A stretch of DNA of 64,000 nt from Trichuris trichiura (Eukaryota; Nematoda; Enoplea; Trichinellida; Trichuridae): contig JBAJFE010000004.1 in assembly GCA_037903355.1 (NCBI GenBank), forward strand, positions 1,178,001 through 1,242,000, written 5' to 3'. A program made the translations under genes and the position numbers. The notes beneath the pieces were generated by a model. That model searched no databases. It had not been told where the DNA came from and worked only from the letters and a program-made list of their open reading frames with translations. Shown piece by piece: positions 45,549 to 56,892 of the stretch (the first letter of the stretch is position 1; each line of letters starts with the position of its first letter).

Positions 45549-47504
45549 TCATGAAAGGCAGCTTCTTGACGCATGGACGTCACGATCGATTCGAGACCTC
45601 TTCGACTCCTTCTCGCCATCGTCCGCCAGTGAGCCCAACTTCCTAAGCGGCAGTTGGACATAGGTACTATCGTAAAGCGCTGAAAGAGAAACCACTAAAC
45701 AATCTATAAGCGACGAATTAAAGGAAGCACCATCGCGCAAAGCGGAATCTCCATTAACGACTACGGAAAAGTCATCGGTGTATTCTTCAAACGGTTCTTC
45801 GCTGTTCGCCCGTTTAAACAGTCTCAGCGCAACGTGGCCAAGGCGCTGCAGCAATATCAAGTGATCGCCATCTTCAAATAACAAGTCCAAAATTTCTCCG
45901 TCGCTTTGCAGGCACTGCTCCGACTTCACCTCCCATTGAAAAGGGTTCAAATTTAAGATAAGAACAAAACTGAAAGTGAACAACGTGAATTCATTTTCGC
46001 ATATTAGCTAAAGTGACGTTTTTGCGAGACAAGTTCAATTTCAATGGAACGGCAGAGGAATTTGCATAAAAATTGCTTCCAAACGAAAACCGACAGCAAG
46101 AAGTCGGAATAGAAATAATAATTTTTTAAATTTTCCAAAAACAGCCTTGATTTAAACGCTAAAAAGGAAAATAAAAGGTTTTAAGGCTACAAGCTTTGGT
46201 TAGTACCTTGCGCACTTTTACCGTCACAATATAGAACCTGAGAATAGTGTACTTACTGTAGGAACACCACCGCCAAAGTTCGACCTGCCGAAAATACGCG
46301 GCACTCAGCAGCTATGACAGCAAAATCCGGTTTCAGACGGTTAAGAAGATGTCTCAGCTGTATAACGTGAAGGCATTTGCCTTCAGCAGTATCCCATATA
46401 CGAACTGTTTCATCCTAAAGTGGACAGTTTTGGAAATTAGCACCTTTTTAAACTTCAGGCGATTACTCCGGATGAGGATACTAAAAAGTCATTTTTGCTG
46501 CTATCTTGAGTCCACGTCAAGCTGCGCACGTAACTTTAGAGAAACTATTGTCAACCAGAGCAACAAGCACAATCTTGAATAAACATTCACCTACTCCGTA
46601 TGGCCAAGACAAAAGCATTGAATGTTGTAAGCATTCGGATAGTTGCTGACGCGAATTTTATTGTCCCTATCGGCTGTGACCAAGAAGCTCTTTTCCTTGT
46701 TAATAACCTGACTTTTTGGCGGTTATAAAGAGAGGATATGCAAAGCACGAGAAAACCAACATACCATATCTAGCAACATTGAGCAATGCCCAAGAAGAGG
46801 CTTTGATTCGGAAGGTCCTAAACGCGTAACCTCGCCTACCCGATCCGCGACCAGCAAATTGCCATTGTCCGCAAAGACCAGTGCTGTTGGCTGTTTATTG
46901 ACTTTCCTGAAAAGCAAATGAGGATGACTAAGGCTTGTTTCGATTCTTTCAAGAAGAGAAATTTTTAAAACTAAGAATTTTTGATTTTCCCTATAGCAAA
47001 CGTAATTAACTGACGAACTTATTTTTAACGCGCTGGACGACAAGTTTTAATAGGAAGACTGTATTTTTAATGGAACTCATTAACGTAGGATAAAAAAATG
47101 ATCCATTAAAAGCCGTACCAACAGTATTTGGACGTTTTTGAAGAGACGTCGTATAATCTTACACACTTGTCGGAAGTGGCAACCGCTAGAAGAGCCTCTT
47201 CTGCTTGCAAACTTGACGCAAGCACTTGAAAACAAGCAGGTAGCACAGATCCGCTGGTCGAAGCACTTGGTCCGCAAGGAAAGTCAAATTTCAAAAAAGA
47301 AGATACATGCGGCACCCTGAAAGAGAGCGTACAACCTTTCTTAGCCCTGAAGCCCATATCAAGTCGAATTGCTTCAAAGGGGAAGAAACCGAAAATACTA
47401 CGCATTATACATAGCGTAATCTCGTACCCGAAACGGCAAAACGTAAACACTCCTTTTGAAGTGACCACGAAAAGCGTTTTCTCGTTCAGTTCCAAAAAGG
47501 CCAT
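45549..47504 (-). CDS. WDR4: tRNA (guanine-N7) methyltransferase non-catalytic subunit
   Basis: Partner of METTL1; together they methylate G46 of tRNA. Seven exons: 47504-47428, 47316-47119, 46906-46765, 46707-46595, 46533-46467, 46414-46257, 45969-45549; total 391 residues. WD-repeat motifs in order: LLAVATSDKCVRLYD, PTALVFADNGNLLVADRVG, LGHCSMLLDM (nearly the same as in vertebrates), FLVTADRDNKIRVSNYP, CLGHTD/YVRSLTW, FLVSSSG/DETVRIWDT. The C terminus is basic (KESKRSRID), as in the family. The 111-base first intron is in frame and stop-free, so read-through would add 37 residues. Each other junction was set by phase and GT/AG. Confidence 0.9.
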
Positions 47505-49802
47505 AAAATTACCAGCTAAGCAAGTGAATTTCGGCGGGTAACCTTGGCTACAAAATCAATCTGAAAGGAAAATGAAAATAAGCTCACTGTCAATGCCGAT
47601 TTAATGGAATGAAAAAGCGACTGACTAAACTTTCGGCAGAATTAATTTAAAAAGTTGCTCGTAATCAGGAAATCGCTTGCTAAGTGTAGTACTGTAGATT
47701 AAGCGAAATTAAGTACCAAAGATGAATTTTTAATGATATGGTCGGCAGACATATTCTTTTTGGACTGTCTATCGTTTAATAACCATTTCACTTTGGTGTA
47801 TGCTTCCTATTAAAGGCACTGCTTTATTCGTACTAATTTGGACCTGCGAGAAAAGAACTCTTGCCTTCCACCCAGCAAATGTTTCTTCTTCCTCATAGCT
47901 GATGTACTTAATTTACACCTAAACTACAAATTGAATTTTGTAATGGCTGAGCGACCTAACAACGCCAGATTCGATCGCTAGAAACGGAATCTCGCAGCAG
48001 CGTAAAACGTGCGTCAAAGTGAGCTTGTCCTATACATCAAACGCTGAGAGTCCGAAAAGTTTTCACTCGGCCAAACTAAAATAAATTAGAGCCTTTAATT
48101 TTAAAAAATTATCCATTTACTGAAGGCAGGCCTCAAACTATTGAGCCATACGAAACGGTACGTTTGTTATACGCATCCAACGAATAATAGGAAACAAGCA
48201 CCTGTCTCTCGCTCATATACTATAATCGGTGAGTGAAACTAAGAAGTGTGCATAATACTGCCGGTAGTTTTCAGCGTACTGTATTTTTTATATAATTTAA
48301 AGCTAGAAAGTTGTTTTGATGATAAGATACGCGATGCGCGCCAATCGTAGAGGGATTCTTCCCTCAAAACGAATTTCAAATCGCAAACTGGCAGTAGCCT
48401 TTGTACATTGCTACGAGCAAAATAAGAAATGCAGGTTACAGTGATGACGTGGAAGGCGTAAGAGCGGGACTGCAAGAAAATGGAAGCCCTGCATTCGGAG
48501 TCTGGATCACAGAGTTAACAACTGACGTGTAAAAAGTTTGCGGCGCGGTTTTTACTACTGCTATTACTGCATAGGCAGTTTTCCTTACCGTTGAGACAGT
48601 ATGCTACAGTATAGCGAGCGAACGACTGTCATTAACTGCCTTGTGGACCTTCAGCGGCACTAGTGCCCCATGCAAGACAAGCGATTTGGTTTACTCTTCC
48701 TAGGAAGACCGTCTTTGCTGGCGAAATATCCATAAATTCAATTGCGTCCTTCTAAGGAAGCACACTAATGAGCAGCGTTTTCAATTCCGCTCGAGAGAAC
48801 GGATACGACAGAATTGTTTACGATATCGACGAAAGGCCACTTAAGCAAATCGCGAAACCTGCCTAAATCTCGAAAAGGAAGTGAGGAATCTTTTGAACCT
48901 GCATTCTCTACCGTAATTTCGAGGTACTATTTTTGAAATTCGCCCTCGGGAGACTACCTGACGTAATACAACCCTATTTAGAAGAGACGCAAAAAGTGAG
49001 GAGTCACCTTATAGCCGTAAAACTTTTAAAAATGCTGATATTAGCAAGAACGCTTTATAAAAATCTCTGAAATGCAATTTTTTTAAAACGCTTGCTTAAA
49101 ACGAAAATTTAGTCGTGAAAAAATCGGCTAAAAAAATTCTGTTCGAGCAATTTACCAAGCCTCACAACAAGGCTAACACTACTTGAAGAATAAATTACTG
49201 TCGTTCTTCAATTGTATTTATCTGCACTCAGCCCATGTGAGCTATCTTTTTTGCTGCTTGTTACGAACATATTAATAAGCTTAAAAAAACAAATATCCTT
49301 TTTTATTCGACGCCTAGTGAGTACTGTATATAGAAGGGAAATCAAGTTTTATTGTTCTAATTGCCCACGCTTAAGCTAAGATTTAGCCTAGAACTAAGTT
49401 TTAATAATCCCAGTAACCGCCGGTAGGCTGAGCTTAACCCTAAAATCGGTATGTACTTCAGTTTTGGCTGTATTGGTAAGCGGAACTTGATTTTAGTTCT
49501 ATCTACAGTAAGCAACCAGCTTTTAAAGCAAAAGACCGGAACATTTTACTTTATGCGCAGAAGTAACTACTTCAGAGCTTGTTCAATGTTGGAAGCAAGC
49601 GGGAGCGTTTATTTCGCTAAGGCGAACAAACTTCGAAAACGACAGACGCGGTAAGAATCTTGACAATACGTCGCGAATCACAAAAGCGCATTAATAAACG
49701 GCAAGCATAAAAGCAATTGTAGTTGTTAATATCAGAAAATGCGTTTTCGTTCTGCAAAGGCACCACGAATGAACAACACTTCGCCATTGTTCGAATAAAG
49801 CA
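47505..49802. other. Intergenic, no gene recognised
   Basis: Holds the WDR4 promoter and a complete-looking family 2 MITE (49305-49515). Small frames near 48239-48475 and 49451-49654 show no domain; the second lies inside the repeat. Confidence 0.5.
49305..49515. repeat. MITE family 2 copy with both ends
   Basis: Left end GACGCCTAGTGAGTACTGTA then AGAAGGGAAATCAAGTT; right end, reversed, GCTTACTGTAGATAGAACTA then AAATCAAGTTCC. The ends are inverted repeats of each other. Confidence 0.7.
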
Positions 49803-52154
49803 TCAATTGTCGTCGTCGTTCAATAACTTGACGTAATTGGCAGGAAATAGGCCGCTGGTTTTATCAGGAGCCATACCGTACCACCAGCCGGGATCAACTT
49901 GATCAATATGCGTTATTGTATCGCCAGGCAGAAAGCTTATTTCCGTGTCGTCAGCTTAAAGGAGGATTAGGTTGAAAATGTTGAAATATTTTAAAAACCT
50001 TTCGCTCGCCTGCTTGGTAATCCCAAAGCGCAACAGCCGTTAAGCAGTTCTCCTCAACAGGTACGTTGCCATTACATTCCGTTTGAATGGCAGCTTCTCC
50101 TTTAGCTTCTTTAACGTCGTTCGCTATTTTTGTATCTTTTTCTTTCTTCTTTAAATAGCCGGGATGTTTCGACGGCTGAACACTATTGACTGGAGGAATC
50201 TTTGGCTCCACTTTTGATTTCAAAGCGCCGTTGACGGCATTCGAACACTCGGAACTAATTTTAACTTTGCCTATTTTTTCCTCGCATTCTTTGCTTAAGC
50301 GTTCCTACGTTTTCTCGTTTAAAACTTATCCCGAAAAAATAATCTTGAGCTCACTTGCAATCTCTGCTTCTCCTGCTCAATGCTGGCAATGTTTTGCATC
50401 ATCCTCTGTTGCTCTGCAGCTTGTCTTTCCGCTTCTTCTTTCTGCCAAAATACAAGTCGATCAAAGAGATAATAATGGTAATATGTTAATTTTTTTTTCA
50501 CTTCTGCTTGGGCCCAGAACTTCTGTCGTTCCGATAGGTCGATAAGCTTTTTAGCTTCAACAGGTCGATAAACGCTTCCCTGCAATGACAGCATGGCAAA
50601 AGACTATTCAAAAAGTTATTCCACTAACCACTGGCTCGGGTTTGACGAATGGACTTGTATGATCAACGCCAAAACTGGATGTGACCTTGAAGACGGCATT
50701 TCGAATAGCATTCGGGTCAATGTCCTCCTCGTTACGCGCATAATGGGTAAGATGAATTCCCTGAAGTAACTTTGAATTATCCGCTTCAATTATATTGATC
50801 GAAGCAAAGTGATAAAATGTATGCACGCGCGAACTCTCGCGTTAACAACCCCAATGATAATGCATAGGGGAACCCATTTATTTAACGTCAAATAAGCTTT
50901 CGGGATTCATGATGGGACAAGGTTGGTGCCCATATTTCTTCTCGAAGTAACGGACCTAAAAATGACGGTTTCCTAGGAACAAGCTGGAACACCAGAAACG
51001 TTCGGAAGGTTTATGAATAAAATTGGACTATTTAAAGATTACAAATTATCATTCCCTTAAATGGAAGCCGAATGCTTAATGATTGACGAGATACAGCGCG
51101 GTTTGCAAGTATGTTTGTTCTCTGAATTTTAAATGCTATCGATGACAGAAAAAAATACGAAGTCAATAACTTGACCACAATAAGTACGCACCCATTTTTG
51201 GCGTTGCCCTACTTGGAAGGATGCCAGAAAACTCGTTTGCCAATTCAGTACTTCCGCGTCATTTATTTGCAATTATTCCCGAAGATTATTTCGTCAAGCA
51301 TTTCGGCACTTTAAATGGCAAGAAAAAGGTTGTCTGATGCCATAAAGGAAACGCATAACCTTGACGCATCCATTACAATAGAATGCGAAGTTGGTGAACT
51401 ACATAAGCTCCCTAAGGCATTATTCTCCTTAGGCGGCTGACCCCAACGCGTAAGTTATTTGTTTGCGCAGCGTTATTGGCAGCCAGCGGGCATTTAGAGA
51501 CTGTTTCGATTTCTCTACGCTGCCCCAACTAAAGATAACAACAAAGTCTACGTCAGCCAGCAAAGTTATTCTTTGAAAGGTGCGTTTGCGATGCAAAGGA
51601 AAACGATTTTCCAAAGTTCTTTAGAACAAATATGCAAATGTCAACTCTGCAAAGAAAGGTTACCTTAAAAAATCTTTCAACCTCGCGAACGTGACCACCG
51701 TAATGGCCAAGCAAATGGAAAGGGGTCGACTCGCCTTGCTGAAGAGAAGGAAGTTTTGCAATTAGGCGAAATACCTCATGCGTAAAAATTGTACCCAATG
51801 TATCAAGACGACTTTAGTCAGCGAACAGCCTGAGTTGCGCAGAGAGGTCAAACCGTATTGCACCTTGCAACAGTCGAAAGAAAGCGTCATTTCTTCCAAA
51901 CCGCCGCCTGAAAAGCAACTTTGCCCAATAGCGATCCGCGGCGCGGAAAATAATTGAAAAAATTACCGCCGGAAGAAGACAACGTTAAAGCCGACGAACT
52001 CGGCTCGTATGATAAGATCATCCTTAAAACTGGTTTGCTGCAACAGAATTCATACCGCGCATAAAACGTACCAATTTTTCCCACTTTCTTCGTTCAATAT
52101 GTCGGCATAGGCTTGCAACAACTCGGCTCGATGGCGGCTTAAGTTGACGGCCAT
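49803..52154 (-). CDS. DBNL: Drebrin-like actin-binding protein (Abp1 type)
   Basis: Adaptor linking actin to endocytosis. Nine exons: 52154-52072, 52022-51967, 51904-51795, 51738-51664, 50760-50629, 50579-50502, 50441-50355, 50304-50010, 49954-49803; 355 residues. The ADF-homology domain runs [50 protein letters not shown] and [19 protein letters not shown]. Then [21 protein letters not shown] and a charged coiled coil, then a C-terminal SH3 domain ([31 protein letters not shown]). Human DBNL aligns throughout. The last intron (49955-50009) appears to be GC-AG. Intron 6 (50442-50501, 60 bases) is in frame and stop-free. Intron 4 (50761-51663, 903 bases) is the only long one and holds small unassigned frames on both strands, for example a 41-codon plus-strand frame at 51317 ([15 protein letters not shown]). 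Confidence 0.93.
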
Positions 52155-53654
52155 GGCTTATCGACAAATTAATTTCTCAATATTAAAAAAAGGATAGTTC
52201 TGACAAGACTACGCGGCGTGATTAGAGAAGACGAAACTGTAAAGCTTAACCGCCCTCCTCGCCTTACATGCTGAACTGACCTGCTCAGCAACTACTCTAG
52301 TGGATTCTCAGGTACGAACAGCAATTTTGACAAAGCATGCTATTAAACTAACAATTTTTGCCAAAACGTTAAGTGGATATTTGCAAGAATTATGCTACAG
52401 ACTAAAAGCGCGAAACAAATATAACACGTTTAGCTATTTCTTGCTCGACAAGGATTGCGGTTCTCTTCCCCTAAAAGCTTGCAAAAGATACAGTAGTCTA
52501 GCAATAATCAGGTTTGTTTCACTCGTAAAAGCTTAGGGAAACAAATAACACCGATTCTGCTATTGAGCGTCTCATCGTCGTGTTGTGACTTTACCGGCCA
52601 TCTTGCCGTGTCCTTATCTCAGCCTGAGCCTAAATGTACGGCTTGTATTTTGGGCTAGGCTTAGGTAAAGGCAGAAAAAGATAGCCGACTTGCTCGCCGA
52701 TAAAAGCAGAACAGGACGGCTATGTGCTTAACAGAAAGCAAGCTTGCATTTCTCAAACACTGTGCGCAAAAAAAAGAATAATCAAAATTGTCTGTTGTAC
52801 TGTATGCTTATCAGTAGAGTAAACCTGATTATGTTTAGAGTTACTGTGCTAGGTGCGGGAAATAAAGAAAGAGAATCAGAATTTCAATAGATTGCAAGCG
52901 ATTGACGTCGAGCGATCTTGCCTTTTTTTGTCCGCCTCCTCCGATCCGCAAAATAGAAATTTGTCGCTGCTGAAACGCTCAAAAAAAGCTGAACATTAAT
53001 AGGATAGAAGATAATGTTCTGATTTTTAAAAAATTGTGCCTTACAGCAATCTTCGTGCAAACTTACTTATTTTTAATATGATAGAGAAGTATTAAAAAAA
53101 TGTACTTGCGCATACGTAGTCGGCAAAATGCTCTGAGAAGAAAAATAACGTAAAAACCACAATAAAAACCAATTAAGGGCTTAGCAAACCGTTAATTTTT
53201 AAAAAAGTAGACTGCAGTTGCGCCCGACGTACATTTTAATTTGTTTCTGCTATGGGTTCTGGGTTTTTTCTAAATGCAAACTGGATGAGCAGTCATTGGC
53301 AGAAACAGTTAGTCCGTTGCAGAAGCTGGTAGCGTTTTTAAATTTAAGCATTAAAACTAACGACTGCTTATGCATTCGTTTTATTCCGCTAACAGCGTAT
53401 TTCAAATTACGGTAGGTAATCAAGTTCTTTGCATACGAACTTAATCATTACTTCTCCAGCCATGTCTAATGGCTTTCTATTTTAAGCAATGGGCACCGTA
53501 AGAAACAAGAACTAAAACCATTTACTGATTCAACGCAAACTGAATTATGAATAATTCATATGTGACTCCCAGTTGCGTAATACGGTAATTGTGTGCTCAG
53601 GTTCATATATGCATTCTACAGGCGGCGTATCGGAATTCAAGTAAACTGTTTTAT
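52155..53654. other. Intergenic, no gene recognised
   Basis: Promoter side of DBNL and 3' side of SMPD4. Holds a family 1 repeat (52595-52775). Frames at 52300 and 53218 show no domain. Confidence 0.5.
52595..52775. repeat. MITE-like family 1 copy
   Basis: CCGGCCATCTTGCCGTGTCC, CAGCCTGAGCCTAAATGTACGG, GGGCTAGGCTTAGGTAAAGG and AGAAAAAGATAGCCGACTTGC appear in the same order as in the copies at 12975 and 19740. Confidence 0.65.
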
Positions 53655-56026
53655 TTAAAAAGCGCGAACCGCCATAATTAATAATGCAATGACGACCGAG
53701 TAGAGAACAACATAAAAATCCATAAAACGCCGAACGCCAAAATAACTAAACAGACAACCAACTGCAATAACTATTCCGACCATTCGAACTGATGCAAATC
53801 GTCTTAAAGAAATTCTGACGGGCAAATCGTCGACGTGTCTGGTCAGTATGGGCGTGTTTCGCATAGTCACATTGGATGGCGATTCAAGAACACATTTTGC
53901 CAACCAACCAACGGGACCGCGCGTATTATAGGCGCGGGTAAAATATTCGCCGAAATGAGCGTTTAGCCAAGCGGAAATAATTCGTTGCAGCCGGAAGAGA
54001 AATTCAAATTCGTCGCTGCGCAAAGGCAACAGATCGTTTGGAGCCAATGGGTACCTGCTTATAGTATACTGTCGAGAGCGATTAAACACTTGCTGTTTTC
54101 CAAGCGGGCTTAGACGTAATCGACCTGTCTGGTCAAGAATACTATCCGGCAGGCAATTGGACTCGTCGTCTTGCTGCTCATCCAACACCAGATTCTGTAG
54201 GCTCGCAGGATCCATTTGAAAAAGGTTGCTCAAAGTTTGGCGGCAAAAACGTAACTTAACCAACATTTTCTTTGCCTCGTCAACGTCGTTGTCAAAATCA
54301 ATGCTGAAAAAGTCTACAACCGCTTCCCACCACGAACGTCGACTTCTGGATGATCTCGAGCGTTGCAGTTGCAATTCCAAATATCTTTCCGTCCTCAGAA
54401 TGTTCAGAAGCAATGCGCGAACTGTAAACTGAGTTTCTTTTCCAAAAAAGAATTCCTCCGTCCCAACCGCGTCCGGTAATGCGCCTGGCGACGAGTGCAT
54501 CAAAGCGCGCATTTCGTGCTCCTTCAACAAGTGTATAAACGCCGGGTTGTCGTACACCTTGCAAACGCTGTGCAGCATATTGACGCAGCGCGGTGTGGTG
54601 AATTTGAAATACGTAAAATGCTTCAAAGTTAGCAAAAAGAAATGCTTATAAACGACTCTGTTCTTAAGCACGAATGATGCCCATCTGTCACCGTATTCGC
54701 GGCGTTCAAACTCGCTATGCCCATCTTCGTATTTCCAAGGTTGGATAGAGGTCAGCCATAGTTCAAGTAAGTAATGAAACGAGCTGCTGGACACCCAACA
54801 CTGAAAGAGACTTTGAATAAAGTTGAAAATGCGCGTCAAAACGCCCGCTTCGAAAGCACCAGTATCGCTGGAGAAATCAAGTACGTCAGACAGTGGCAGT
54901 TGCGACCCGTACACAACTTTGTATAAGCGTTCAAGAACGTGACGAACTACCAAAGTGATTACGCAAATATCGAATGCCTTGTATGGAGCAATGCCGGCTG
55001 ACTGGAGGCCGCTTGGAGTGCACATCCATACGTCGCAGAGTAGGTTGAAAAATACTGTAGCCTTCCAAGACAATTCCGTATAAGCTACTCTTCCGCTTGG
55101 TCTACCGGATGATTCAAGAGCATTGGAGTAAAAGCTTAGATTCAACAAACCATGCGGGCTTACTAAGCTGGCATTGGAGAAAGCGGGACTACCACCAAGG
55201 AAAGCCCTGTAACCTGCGGAAACAGGGGGCCCTAAGCCAAGAACCAAACTGCGAACTGACAAGAAATGTTGAAGGTAGTCGTTCAATAATGAGATGTAAG
55301 CATTAGAAAAGTTATCTTCGTTCACAAAGGCTATTTTCGCTTTGGTAACGTGCCAGAAAAAAAGGAAAAAGTACGCTTCGTAAGATGTGAAACCGTTGAA
55401 ATGCAAGCAGTTCGATCGCGCAGGTCCTTCGTATCTAGCAGCTTTCCAGTAGCTCGGCTTCAAGTCGATAACGTCGGCTGAGGTCGGCTCAACCGAAAAT
55501 TCAAACTTTACGTCTAAACCGCGCAGAAGTTGATCAGCGCAATTCAGTATAACACCATTATGCTTCAGCAGGCCATGTAAAGCTTCGTAATCGGAATCGA
55601 AGTCTGTATCCAGAGCAAATAGATTCAAATTGCTACCTTTGCCAAAAAGCTGCAAAAGTCCAGCGCAAAAGCGTGCTGCCAACTGTTCCGCGTTGCCAGC
55701 TTCGACCAAGGAACGTCGAATGTTCGTACATAACTCTTGTAAGGCGGAAGTAAAGAAATCACCAAAGCTTCTTCGACTATGCGCATCGTCAGCAGACTCG
55801 CTACCTCGGTCGCTCAAGACGGTAGGTGCATTCGGATTAGTATAAACGTTGGAAAATCTGCGCGCGGAAAATTCAGCGATGCATTACCAATACTCGCACC
55901 GGTTAACAAAGAAGACGTAGCGTCACGGGGAGCGAATAGCGACTGAAAATAACTTGCCCTTGGTTTATAAGACACATTCTCCGCAGAGCTTGCTTGCGAA
56001 CGTGACAAATCCAAATCGTTGTACAT
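53655..56026 (-). CDS. SMPD4: Sphingomyelin phosphodiesterase 4 (neutral SMase 3 type)
   Basis: Tail-anchored protein of the ER/nuclear envelope. The main exon runs 55817-53655 (about 720 codons). It matches the family in LLQLFGKGSNLNLFALDTD, HFNGFTSYEAYFFLFF, LPLSDVLDF, LTSIQPWKYE, LPDSILDQTGRLRLSPLGK, YPLAPNDLLPLRSDEFEFLF, and two C-terminal hydrophobic stretches (MVGIVIAVGCLFSYFG, FYVVLYSVVIALLIM). The main frame has no ATG near its start. A preceding frame from ATG 56026 (MYNDLDLSRSQASSAEN) probably is exon 1, shifted by two bases; an 83-base intron from GTAATG (after SIG) to ACCGAG (before GSES) would restore the frame. The catalytic role of this family in sphingomyelin cleavage is debated; it also contacts nuclear pores. 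Confidence 0.88.
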
Positions 56027-56892
56027 TACCCTTTGAAAATACGACTCGGTTCTCAAACGAAAAGCCCGCACGCGAAAATCGCGTACACAGAACTTATCTG
56101 AACCTGCCTATCGGTTACTGTAGCTGAGCAAAGTTGCAGTACGCTTTGTTCCGCATACAAAATTTAAACTTAGACCGCAAATTTCCAAACTGTAAACAAA
56201 AGTTTTCCAAAGAGTCTGCTTACTTTTAGCTTATGGTTAGTTTTAATCATTGCGAGCAGCTCCGAATTTCGCGTCAAAAAAGCGGCTGACCAAGTTCAAA
56301 CTTTGCAGTATTAAGTTTTGCCTGTTAAACGCCTTCCAGTATTAGTGTAACTTTTCAAAAGCGTGGAAAAGCAGGTCCGCTTTGAACCTGCTTTTTTTGA
56401 TGTTTTTTCAATGTTACAGTATGACTAGTCGCCTGCTTACAGGAAAGCTGTAAAACCTGTAGCAGTTACAAAAGTGGAATCAATTAATCTTGTCATTGAA
56501 ACACGGAGATCGAAGGAAAACGCGTTCCTAAAGTATTTAAGTTACGGCTGAACCCTCCGTAAGTTGACCACCCAAAGAAATGGTCAATATAGAGAAGTGA
56601 TGCTTTAGTACGGGACTGTGTGTTTTTATATTGAAAATATTTTTTTACGGATTCTGTCCGGGACAGAATTCGTAATAAAGATATTTTCAATATAGAGAAG
56701 TGGTCGACTTTGGAGGTTCCACCGTAGTCAGCGGAAAATATTGATGGTCAGGTTGTTTTTGACCTCCTGTAAGGTATAGTAATCTTGAAATAGCGAAGTC
56801 GGGTTTCAGCTTCAGAGTTTGCGTATACGCTAGTGAATTTCAACTTGAATTTACTGACTCCCATTAAGCTGTCATCAATAAGTTTCATTAGT
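56027..56892. promoter_or_regulatory. Shared promoter region of SMPD4 and GTF2H2
   Basis: The two genes diverge from this 866-base gap. It includes a stem-like GCAGGT...ACCTGC (56374-56395) and the foldback at 56585-56702. No TATA box is convincing. Confidence 0.45.
56585..56702. repeat. Foldback flanked by 15-bp direct repeats
   Basis: CAATATAGAGAAGTG occurs at 56585-56599 and 56688-56702. Between them, arms about 56627-56659 and 56660-56694 pair (TATTGAAAATAT...GATTCTGTCC with GGGACAGAATT...ATATTTTCAATA). The second direct repeat overlaps the right arm. Confidence 0.75.

Noticed and set aside
51317..51439. Nested 41-codon gene in drebrin-like intron 4
   Set aside because: Plausible composition but no homology, and overlapping frames on the other strand look equally coding-like; noted only in the host gene entry.
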